From Bdellovibrionales bacterium (GTDB taxonomy: Bacteria; Bdellovibrionota_C; UBA2361; RFPC01): a stretch of DNA of 41,266 nucleotides. The DNA is taken from positions 1 to 41,266 of the forward strand of contig JAGRAT010000002.1 in NCBI GenBank assembly GCA_020434495.1, read 5' to 3'. The notes under the pieces were generated by a model. It did no database searches, was not told the origin of the DNA, and was given only the letters and a program-made list of their open reading frames with translations. Below, piece after piece: positions 16,371 through 23,858 of the stretch (position 1 is the stretch's first letter; each line of letters begins with the position of its first letter). The translations under genes and the position numbers were made by a program.

Positions 16371-18196
16371 CGGCGGGTAAAGGGATTTTGTTCAATTGGG
16401 AGCAAGGATGCTACAAATTTCATTCGCTCTTCAATGATGGAAACGAGCGGTGGCTTTGAAAATCCAACCGCCATTGGTGCCATGAGTTTCTCCCGGAGAT
16501 TATGGAGTACCACTTCAAGACTTTCAATGAACTCTGGTGAATTCGCCTCTAATACAGCGCTTTCCCATTCCTCTCGCGGGGCGAGCAGGGTGGCAACGTT
16601 TAGGGCGAATCGGTTCAAGGAATCCTGGCCACTAAGCGGTAGAGCCTCGATGTTTCCTCCAAAGAGGCGATCGTAAAACAGTCTATAATTCGGTTCGGTC
16701 TCCTTAATAGAACTCCAATACTCATCGGCACGTTCGAATCCAGCGATATCCTTTTCGATGCATGCAAGGGCTGCGTAGCGAGCAGCGGTGCGCGTCCCGA
16801 GGGGTATGGCCAGGGACTCTACCTGCGAAATTTGTATTGCTCTTGGTGTGATGTAATCCCTATGTTCTTGCCAGTCGTCTACTAGGGGGTATCGGCCGAC
16901 TCGAGCACCTAAAGCGCGTTCCACGGATCTCGTTTCTTCATCGATCAAATGAAGGTCAAAGATGCGGAGCAGGAGCGTCCGATCTTCTGGCTCTCCTGAA
17001 AAGATGCATCGTTCCTTTATGCTTCGAGTCGGTGCAGGCCTTACCTTGTAGTCGCCTTCCGAGGCCTTAACGAATTGCGCCAGTGAGATGCTGAAGAGCC
17101 CGCTTTCTGTATCTAACACCACGAAATCAGAGTTGGCTTCTCCTACCGGTGCTCCTTTTGGCCGAAAGCTGGTAGTGCAGTATACGCGGCCATCAAGAAT
17201 ACCTTGGAGTTCAACGGGAACATCACGGAAGTTCTCATCTTCTTGTTGCCAACGTAGGGTACAGCAAGGGCGCTCAAAAAACTGATTATCAGTCGCGAGT
17301 ATCTTGAGGAGCGCTGTGATCTCGGGAGAAGGGAGCTCTCCCTTCGGCCACTCACTCTTCTCTTCTGCTAGATGGGCTGCTATGCGGATAGTTCCGATTT
17401 TTGAAAGGGCGCGAGAGAGCTCGCGTTGTTCCCGTTCCGAAAGTTCCCTGGTGGTACCGGAGGCGATGCTATCGGTGTTAAAACCATCGAAGTTGTACTC
17501 TCCGCGGTCATTACTATAACGGAGACGGAAATCTGCAGAGACTGAATTGCCCCTGAATCCGGCAAGGTAGAGGAGGGCTCCTACTGACCACTGGCCATCG
17601 ACGAACACGGTGCTTGAGTTTGGTGGATCTACTTGCTGATTGGCGCTCAATTGGACGGTGAGGTGATGAGGAATGTAGGCAAGAAGTGAGAGTTGCTGAA
17701 AGGTGGTGTCTTTGTCTCGAGCAACTTCCCGAATGGAGTATTCGCCGGAAACGTCAAATGCGTTGTCGTTGAGATCGAAAAACTGTCCTTTGAGTTTTCC
17801 AGCTGTTCGAGCAGCCGCGCTATCATTTGCTTCTTCCACTGGATTTTCAGAGTTCGCCTCTTCCTCTGGATCGTTAGGGATCATTCTCAGCCGGAGTTCT
17901 CCTCTCGAGGTGAACGCTGAAACTTTGTTTATCTCGCTAAAGGGGATTAATGCCGCCCCGTGAAGTGCGTGAACAATTTCACCTGGAGTAGTGATTAGCG
18001 CTGGTGCAACCTCCGTAACCAGTGAGAGCTGTAGGTTCTCTTGACGCTTTGAAATGTCGTCAAAAGTCTGAAGTGCAGTTGGAGTTACTGGTAGTCGAAG
18101 AACATCACCATCCTCTTCCTGCAGTTTCGGGGCAACGCAAGAGGTTAGGGCGAGGAGGCCCGCTATGGCTGGAGCTTTCGAGGTGAACATACCCAT
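16367..18196 (-). CDS. Large lipoprotein of unknown function upstream of murL
   Basis: This protein of about 609 aa starts with a lipoprotein signal peptide (basic MFTSK, hydrophobic stretch, lipobox LTSC). I do not recognise the mature domain. It has an acidic Glu/Asn-rich spacer near residues 105-130, several scattered cysteines in the second half and no membrane helix. It is expected to be anchored in the inner or outer membrane and exposed to the periplasm or surface. The ATG at 18196 is taken as start; ATG at 18190 is equally possible and an upstream TTG at 18205 less so. No strong ribosome site is seen for any of them. The ATGA overlap with murL places it first in a three-gene operon ending with murD2, which hints at an envelope role. 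Confidence 0.75.
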   Translation of the reverse strand: MGMFTSKAPAIAGLLALTSCVAPKLQEEDGDVLRLPVTPTALQTFDDISKRQENLQLSLVTEVAPALITTPGEIVHALHGAALIPFSEINKVSAFTSRGELRLRMIPNDPEEEANSENPVEEANDSAAARTAGKLKGQFFDLNDNAFDVSGEYSIREVARDKDTTFQQLSLLAYIPHHLTVQLSANQQVDPPNSSTVFVDGQWSVGALLYLAGFRGNSVSADFRLRYSNDRGEYNFDGFNTDSIASGTTRELSEREQRELSRALSKIGTIRIAAHLAEEKSEWPKGELPSPEITALLKILATDNQFFERPCCTLRWQQEDENFRDVPVELQGILDGRVYCTTSFRPKGAPVGEANSDFVVLDTESGLFSISLAQFVKASEGDYKVRPAPTRSIKERCIFSGEPEDRTLLLRIFDLHLIDEETRSVERALGARVGRYPLVDDWQEHRDYITPRAIQISQVESLAIPLGTRTAARYAALACIEKDIAGFERADEYWSSIKETEPNYRLFYDRLFGGNIEALPLSGQDSLNRFALNVATLLAPREEWESAVLEANSPEFIESLEVVLHNLREKLMAPMAVGFSKPPLVSIIEERMKFVASLLPIEQNPFTRR

Positions 18197-18271
18197 AGAT
18201 ACCAATCCAGTTGGTACGGCTCATGCTACCCCGAGTTTTGCCAATAACAAAGCAATCAAGGTGAAGATCGG

Positions 18272-18700
18272 CTATGCAGCCGCTACATCGATTATTTTCA
18301 CATCAAAGTGGAGATTCTTTCCGGCAAGGGGATGGTTAAAGTCGAGGGTGATCGCATCTTCCTTGACCTCAGAGACCACAGCCATGATCGGTTGACCGTC
18401 CTGCCCAACAGCTTGAATAGCGTTGCCAACGTTATGTGCTTCTGTTGGAACTTTTTCCTTCGGTACGTCAATGAATGCCTTCGGCTCAACGACCCCATAC
18501 CCTTCTTCTGGTGAAACAGTTACCTTTTTTGAGTCTCCCTTATTAAGTCCTTCGAGCTCTTTTTCCAATCCGATGACGATCTGCCCACTGCCGTGGGTAT
18601 ACTCTAGGGGGTTTCCGCCAACGTTTGTATCAATGGTGTTTCCAGCGTCGTCTGTCAGGGTGTACTCAAAAGAGACGACACTTCCTTCTGTAATGGTCAT
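18272..18700 (-). CDS. SlyD-like FKBP-type peptidyl-prolyl isomerase
   Basis: This 142-aa protein is an FKBP domain with an insert-in-flap region, as in SlyD. The start MTITEGSVVSFEYTL, the GSGQIVIGLEKELEGL core and the DFNHPLAGKNLHFDV segment are hallmark motifs of this family. It catalyses proline cis-trans isomerisation and acts as a folding chaperone, probably cytosolic since no signal peptide is seen. The His/Cys-rich metal-binding tail of E. coli SlyD is missing, and the protein ends VAAA. It stands alone between the GT2 gene and the murL operon on the same strand, with gaps of about 70-110 bases. Confidence 0.9.
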   Translation of the reverse strand: MTITEGSVVSFEYTLTDDAGNTIDTNVGGNPLEYTHGSGQIVIGLEKELEGLNKGDSKKVTVSPEEGYGVVEPKAFIDVPKEKVPTEAHNVGNAIQAVGQDGQPIMAVVSEVKEDAITLDFNHPLAGKNLHFDVKIIDVAAA

Positions 18701-18810
18701 ATTTCTTCCTCTCTCAAACCGATAGTCACTGTCTCAAGATGAGAGATGATATGCAAATCAGCCGTATTAGCGATGAAATGGTGATTGCGGGATTGAAGCG
18801 GCTTTGAGCC

Positions 18811-19482
18811 TTAAGAACCCTTTTGCCACTCAGCAGCTACCTGTGTCCAGGTGATCCAGAAATGCTTGATAGTTACTTGAAGCCAACCACCTCGTGCATA
18901 CTTCCGTGCGCTTGTGAGCAAGCATGCACCAACGGAAATTATCGGCATTTTGGCTCGTTTTGCTTTCCAGACGAAGAGGTGATCTTCTCCCACTATCGCT
19001 TCTTCGTCGAAGCCGCGGAGTTCGTTAAACAGCGCTTTGGGTAAGCAAAAACCTTGATCGCCGAATGGAAGTCCAAAAAGGTGACTCCGAAACCAAACTC
19101 CGAGTTGGGTGAGCCACATGAGTGATGGACCGTCATCTCGAAACACAAGATCGAAATAGTAAAGGGCGTTTGGTTGGGCGATGAGGGAACGGGTAAGTGC
19201 TCTTATTGCTTCGGGCGTCACTAGAGAGTCAGCGTGAACAAACCAGAGGAAATCCCCTGACGCAGCAGCGGCACCCCGATTGAGCTGCTGCGCCCTGCCT
19301 CTATCTCCCACGATGAATCGGAGCTTCGGATGTATTTTGAGACCGTCCGGAATGGTTGCTCCCTGCGGAATTGAGAGCACAACTTCGGTGATCTCTTTTG
19401 CTTTCAGCAGAGAATGAATGAGCGGCTCAAAGTCGCGTTCTTCAACGCTAAGGGGAATGATGACACTAAGGTTGGGATTCAC
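18811..19482 (-). CDS. GT2 family transferase of the rSAM/selenodomain-associated type
   Basis: This 223-aa GT-A glycosyltransferase-like protein begins NPNLSVIIPLS. It has the nucleotide-binding GDRGRAQQLN segment, a metal-site VHADS motif and LWFVHAD/GFCLPKALF features of the TIGR04283-type subgroup. Members of that subgroup usually occur beside a radical SAM/selenodomain protein of the ArsS type. It follows arsM by 13 bases on the same strand, so it is the last gene of the arsenosugar-type unit. A role in forming the glycosidic part of an arsenosugar is inferred from this neighbourhood. The sugar donor and acceptor are not known. Confidence 0.85.
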   Translation of the reverse strand: MNPNLSVIIPLSVEERDFEPLIHSLLKAKEITEVVLSIPQGATIPDGLKIHPKLRFIVGDRGRAQQLNRGAAAASGDFLWFVHADSLVTPEAIRALTRSLIAQPNALYYFDLVFRDDGPSLMWLTQLGVWFRSHLFGLPFGDQGFCLPKALFNELRGFDEEAIVGEDHLFVWKAKRAKMPIISVGACLLTSARKYARGGWLQVTIKHFWITWTQVAAEWQKGS

Positions 19483-19495
19483 AACCGTACGAGTA

Positions 19496-20545
19496 CTAAC
19501 AGCATCCCCCGCCGCTTACGTGCGGTGCTATCATCATCGGCTCTTCACTTGCAAAGAGTCCAAAGTGGGTAGATTTATCACCGAGTACTTCAAAGTATTT
19601 CTTGTATCGAGTTTCACTCAGCATCGCTGCTGAATTTCCGCAGACTCGCATTGGCTTACCGAGTTCAAAGTAGTGGTGATCGTCCAGTTCAAAGGCATGT
19701 GGATGACCAAGCATCGGAGTCTTATAGGTCGCGATCTGTCCAAAGTCTTCGCAGCGGTCCTCCAGGGAGGCGATTTTAAAAACCCGCACGGTATCTGAGG
19801 TGAATTGGACCATTCCGATCTTGTTAAAAATCTCCCCATCTTCGATAGCAAGAGGCGTGGTTGATACGGTTCGATAGTCGGGGCAGCCGTTAGCTATCAT
19901 CATTCTTCTGAAATCTTCGGTGTACATCGCTCCACCAAGGCACTCTCCAAGTAAAACCGGATCGTTTGCCAAGTGAGAGGGGATTCTCCTGTCAGCGAAT
20001 ACATCTGAGAAGAAGAGCTCGCCTCCTGGTTTTAGTACCCGAAAGATCTCGGAGAAGAGCTTATCTTTATCAGCGGAGAGATTGAGCACGCAATTTGAGA
20101 TAACGAGATCAAAGGAGTTGTCCTCTAAACCGATTGCAGCGAGGTCTTCCATATGCCCCTTTACGAATGAAAGCACACCCGGCTTAATCTCAAGCTTCTC
20201 TTCGTGGTACGGTAACCAACGGTTAGCAATCTCAAGTTGCTCATCCGTCATATCAACACCTACAACTTGGCCCGTGTCCCCAACAAGTTTTGCGATGACA
20301 ACGCAATCTCTTCCTGTTCCACATCCAAGATCTAGCACCCGTAACCCTTCCAGCGCTTCAGGAATAGGGGAGCCACACCCATAAAACTTCATATGCACTT
20401 CGGTGTGAATTTTAGCGAGGATAGGCTTCAGGTGGGCCGGTGGTTCAGTGGCAGCGCAGCACGCATTGGTTTTCAGATCTTCATAAGATTTGAGCGTTTC
20501 ACTGTAGTACTCAGTGACGGCATCTCGGACGGTTTCAGTAGACAT
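19496..20545 (-). CDS. arsM: Arsenite S-adenosylmethionine methyltransferase
   Basis: This 349-aa ArsM-type methyltransferase has SAM loop LDLGCGTGRD (71-80). The thiols expected for As(III) binding and relay are visible: Cys29/Cys30 (ACCA), Cys57 (YGCGSP), Cys152 (SNCVLNL) and Cys200 (LGECLGG). ArsM enzymes methylate arsenite to mono-, di- and trimethyl arsenicals. Together with ArsS they lead to dimethylated arsenosugars. The C-terminal domain (about 255-349) ends in a GGGCC motif. The ATG at 20545 is preceded by GGAGAG, whereas a GTG six bases upstream lacks that spacing. The 5' side carries three 18-bp tandem repeats separating it from arsS. Confidence 0.92.
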   Translation of the reverse strand: MSTETVRDAVTEYYSETLKSYEDLKTNACCAATEPPAHLKPILAKIHTEVHMKFYGCGSPIPEALEGLRVLDLGCGTGRDCVVIAKLVGDTGQVVGVDMTDEQLEIANRWLPYHEEKLEIKPGVLSFVKGHMEDLAAIGLEDNSFDLVISNCVLNLSADKDKLFSEIFRVLKPGGELFFSDVFADRRIPSHLANDPVLLGECLGGAMYTEDFRRMMIANGCPDYRTVSTTPLAIEDGEIFNKIGMVQFTSDTVRVFKIASLEDRCEDFGQIATYKTPMLGHPHAFELDDHHYFELGKPMRVCGNSAAMLSETRYKKYFEVLGDKSTHFGLFASEEPMMIAPHVSGGGCC

Positions 20546-20580
20546 CTTCACTCTCCATTAATGAGAAACATGGACAAAAA

Positions 20581-20634
20581 CACAGCTATTCAGAACAACA
20601 CAGCTATTGAGAACAACACAGCTATTCAGAAACA
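20581..20634. repeat. Three tandem 18-bp repeats at the arsS/arsM junction
   Basis: The unit CACAGCTATTCAGAACAA occurs at 20581-20598, 20599-20616 (one mismatch) and 20617-20634 (diverging at the end). The last copy contains the arsS stop codon at 20622-20624. The unit length is six codons. Recent slippage expansion of the arsS 3' end or a protein-binding array are both possible. Confidence 0.9.
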
Positions 20635-21596
20635 AGGGCACCACCGCAAGAACTCCCGGCTCCAGCGGTACATCCAAAACAATGGCTATCAAAAGCGATT
20701 GTACTGCTCTGAAGCTCATTAAAACTCTCAATGTCCCAGATGGTTCTTTGCGTACCCCCGAGCGGTAGGTCCAGCATCTGGTTGAAATCACAATCAAAGA
20801 GCTGCCCATCGTATCCGATGGAGACGAGGTTCTTACACATCACTGCTTCCGCCGCTCTGGGATTGAAATTCCGAAAGAGTAGCTCCATATACTCCTCTCT
20901 CTTTCCCCACTTTTCAAGTTGGTGGAGGAATCGCTTAATGGGCATGTTCGTGATGGTAAAGAGCTCATGAAACTCGATCTCGAAGTCCTCAAAGAGGCGT
21001 TTTTTGTAATCTGTAGCAAGGGATGACTGGGACGGGGGGAGGGACGGCCCCAGTGGGTTGTAAACGAGGTCTAGCCGGAGCTTCGAGTTTGGCCGTCCAT
21101 ACCCAAGTTCGTTGAGAAGACGAAGCCCCCGAATGCTCCCGTCAAACGTTCCTCGTCCACGTTGTTTGTCGACATTTTCCGAGGTGTAGCAGGGAAGTGA
21201 AGCGATGATGTGTACTTCGTGTTTCGCCAGGAATTCGGGAAGCGATTCGTATCCTTCTTCAAAGAAGATGGTGAGGTTACACCTATCGATTGCTTGAAGT
21301 CCTAATCGAGTCGCTTCCTCAATGGTCATTCGAAAATAAGGATTCATCTCGGGAGCGCCACCCGTAATATCGAGGGTAGTTATCCCAGTCGAAGCTTCAA
21401 GGAGTTCGATAACACGCCTTGTCGTTCTTTCATCCATGAGCTCTGTTCGCTTCGGTCCTGCTTCAACGTGACAGTGGAGGCAAGCAAGATTGCAGAGTCT
21501 CCCGTTGTTGATCTGAATGGTGTCGATAGCTGTTCGAGAGCAAGACACACCACTAGCGACGAGGTGATCTGCAAATAGAGGGAGAGAACTTGGCAC
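20622..21596 (-). CDS. arsS: Arsenosugar biosynthesis radical SAM protein ArsS
   Basis: This 324-aa radical SAM protein has an iron-sulfur triad CxxxCxxC at Cys35/39/42 (LCNLACLHCH). Its C-terminal Cys-rich domain has Cys306, Cys309 and the SSCGGAL motif with Cys317, which is Cys or selenocysteine in this family. ArsS transfers the 5'-deoxyadenosyl group from SAM to dimethylarsenite, producing the first arsenosugar nucleoside. I favour the GTG at 21596, preceded by GGAGGAG at seven bases and sharing one base with the upstream TAG stop (TAGTG). An in-frame ATG at 21611 lacks a ribosome site. It is translationally coupled to the flavoprotein gene and followed by arsM. Confidence 0.9.
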   Translation of the reverse strand: MPSSLPLFADHLVASGVSCSRTAIDTIQINNGRLCNLACLHCHVEAGPKRTELMDERTTRRVIELLEASTGITTLDITGGAPEMNPYFRMTIEEATRLGLQAIDRCNLTIFFEEGYESLPEFLAKHEVHIIASLPCYTSENVDKQRGRGTFDGSIRGLRLLNELGYGRPNSKLRLDLVYNPLGPSLPPSQSSLATDYKKRLFEDFEIEFHELFTITNMPIKRFLHQLEKWGKREEYMELLFRNFNPRAAEAVMCKNLVSIGYDGQLFDCDFNQMLDLPLGGTQRTIWDIESFNELQSSTIAFDSHCFGCTAGAGSSCGGALVSE

Positions 21597-23743
21597 TATG
21601 ATCTCCTCCATCTGTGGAACCGCTCAAGGTAGGGCAGTGCCCATTCGGGTTTTGTCTGTCGCTTCCAAACTCCGGCAACATACTTGTTCGCTTCGGAGAA
21701 GGTTGGATAGGTATGAATAGTTCCGAGAATCTTATTGAGTCCAATTCGATGCTTCATGGCAAGCACATACTCGGCTAAGAGTTCGCTAGCGTGGCTTCCA
21801 ACAATCGTCACCCCGAGTATCTCGTCTGAACCCGTTCTGGTAATCACCTTCACAAAGCCCGCGGTCTCTCCATCAGTAATAGCCCGATCGAGGTCGTCCA
21901 GTTGGTAGGTACTTACCGTAACATGAATCTTTTTCTTCTTCGCTTCTTCTTCTGTTAGACCGACCTGTGCGACTTCTGGATCGGTAAAAGTTGTTCTTGG
22001 AATAACCCGATAATCTGTACGAAACTTCTTGAAGGGCTGAAGAAGGGCATTTACAGCTGCATACCACGCTTGATGGGCACCAAAGTGGGTGAACTGTAGA
22101 GGCCCGGCGACATCACCACATACAAATAGGTTTGGATAATTGGTGCGTAAAAACTCATCTGCTCCAATAGTTCCATTTTTTTCGATAACTACCCCGAGTT
22201 CTTCCAATCCAAATCCGGAAGTATTGGCTTTTCTTCCAAGGGCTACGAGAACTATATCAAAGGGGATCTGTACTTCCCCGTTTGCAGCGTTACAAAGAGC
22301 GAAGTGCTCACCGTTCGTCGTTTTAAACGATACCAATTCATGATTGCAATAGACGGCTATTCCTTCCTTATTGAACTGGTCCATTACTGTTTGCGAGGCG
22401 AGAGCGTCTTCCTTATGAAGAATAGATGATCCCCGTTCAATAATTGAAACCTCCGAGCCGAGTCTGTGGAATGCTTGCGCGAGCTCTGAGCCAATAGGTC
22501 CGCCGCCCAGTACCAGCATCCGTTTCGGTTGATCTCGAAGCTGCCAGATGGTGTCAGAGGTATAGAAGGGAACTTTCTCGAGTCCAGGGTAATCAGGGAC
22601 GAACGGATGGGCTCCTGAGGCTACTACAATATTTTGAGTCGTAAGGACTTGCTCTCCTACTTTGACACGGAAGGGATCGAGAATCTGTGCTTCCCCGCTA
22701 AAGCATTCAACTCCAAGCTCTGTGTATCGCTCCACCGAATCGTGAGGAGCAATTTTTTGAATAATTGACTGAACTCGCTCCATCACCTGCGCGAAATCGA
22801 CTTGTCCCGCTGATGACTCTATGCCGAATGCGCCAGCATTTTTGATTTCATGAATCGCCTTAGCAGAACGGATGAGCGCTTTACTCGGTACACATCCTGT
22901 ATTTAGGCAATCACCTCCCATTCTGTGCTTTTCTACAAGGGCTACTTTGGCCTTTACCGCAGCGGCAATATAGGCGGTGACTAGCCCAGCGGATCCAGCG
23001 CCGATGACGATGATATTGTACTCTGTATTTTGCGGACGATTAAACCGCGCATACAACTTTCGGACTTTGAAGAAGTTAATGGCCCACTTAGAAACAAGGG
23101 GGAGAGCGGCGAGGATGAGAAAAGCAGCGACTAATCCTGGGGAGAAAATATCATCAAGAGCAGAGAGCTGCGCTAGCTGAGTCCCGGCATAAACGTAAGC
23201 AACTGTTCCCGGAAGCATCCCGAGCTGGCTAACCCAAAAGAAGGTCGCGGTAGAGAATCCGGTAATTCCCATTACGAGGTTAATGAGAAAGAAGGGAAAG
23301 GCAGGAACGAGGCGCAGAGCAAAAAGGTAGAAGGCACCTTCTCTTTTTATGCCGCGATCAATCTTGTCAATCGCTGAAGGGAATTTGCTCTCGACGGAGT
23401 CTCGAAAGAGAAAACGCGAGAGCAGAAAGGCAATCGTTGCACCAATGGTGCTCGCAAAGGACACAATGAGGGTCCCGTACACGAGGCCGAAGATCGCTCC
23501 TCCTGCAAGTGTAAGCACGGCGGCTCCGGGAAGAGACAGGCTTGTGACGAGTATGTAAATTGCAAAGTAAATCCCACCTGCGAGCAAAAGGTTTTCCGTT
23601 GCAAATTGCTGCAGCGACTCTCTTTCTGATTTCAGTGCCTCTAACGAGGTGTACTCTGCTGGGAGAAGCAAGTAGACGAGGAGAGCGAGTATGAATACTC
23701 CAATGAGAGTCGCGAACTTTTTCCCCGCGATTTTTTCACCCAT
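21596..23743 (-). CDS. Fusion of VTT (TVP38/DedA-like) membrane domain and mercuric-reductase-like flavoprotein
   Basis: This 715-aa protein has an N-terminal polytopic part (about 1-230) of the TVP38/TMEM64 (VTT) family and a C-terminal class I pyridine-nucleotide disulfide oxidoreductase (about 240-710). The FAD loop is IIVIGAGSAGL, the redox-active pair is Cys279-xxxx-Cys284 in GGDCLNTGCVPS, and a second dinucleotide loop reads LVLGGGPIGSELA. The C-terminal interface domain ends with a catalytic HTYPTFSE segment like that of mercuric and dihydrolipoamide reductases. It should use NAD(P)H to reduce a disulfide, thiol-bound metal or quinone at the membrane. Its overlap with arsS suggests a link with arsenic handling or redox supply. 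GAGG precedes the ATG by seven bases. Confidence 0.9.
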   Translation of the reverse strand: MGEKIAGKKFATLIGVFILALLVYLLLPAEYTSLEALKSERESLQQFATENLLLAGGIYFAIYILVTSLSLPGAAVLTLAGGAIFGLVYGTLIVSFASTIGATIAFLLSRFLFRDSVESKFPSAIDKIDRGIKREGAFYLFALRLVPAFPFFLINLVMGITGFSTATFFWVSQLGMLPGTVAYVYAGTQLAQLSALDDIFSPGLVAAFLILAALPLVSKWAINFFKVRKLYARFNRPQNTEYNIIVIGAGSAGLVTAYIAAAVKAKVALVEKHRMGGDCLNTGCVPSKALIRSAKAIHEIKNAGAFGIESSAGQVDFAQVMERVQSIIQKIAPHDSVERYTELGVECFSGEAQILDPFRVKVGEQVLTTQNIVVASGAHPFVPDYPGLEKVPFYTSDTIWQLRDQPKRMLVLGGGPIGSELAQAFHRLGSEVSIIERGSSILHKEDALASQTVMDQFNKEGIAVYCNHELVSFKTTNGEHFALCNAANGEVQIPFDIVLVALGRKANTSGFGLEELGVVIEKNGTIGADEFLRTNYPNLFVCGDVAGPLQFTHFGAHQAWYAAVNALLQPFKKFRTDYRVIPRTTFTDPEVAQVGLTEEEAKKKKIHVTVSTYQLDDLDRAITDGETAGFVKVITRTGSDEILGVTIVGSHASELLAEYVLAMKHRIGLNKILGTIHTYPTFSEANKYVAGVWKRQTKPEWALPYLERFHRWRRS

Positions 23744-23858
23744 GAATTGCCTCTATTCTTTGCTCTTCCCTAAGTCGAGGGAAAGGATGGAGTGTTACTC
23801 GTGAAAACGCAATTGTCACCTTCATTAGCGGAAATGGTAGTGCTAGTGTTAGGTCGGC

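Noticed and set aside
20581-20634. CRISPR-like repeats
   Set aside because: The units are directly adjacent with no spacers, only three copies, and no cas gene is nearby.
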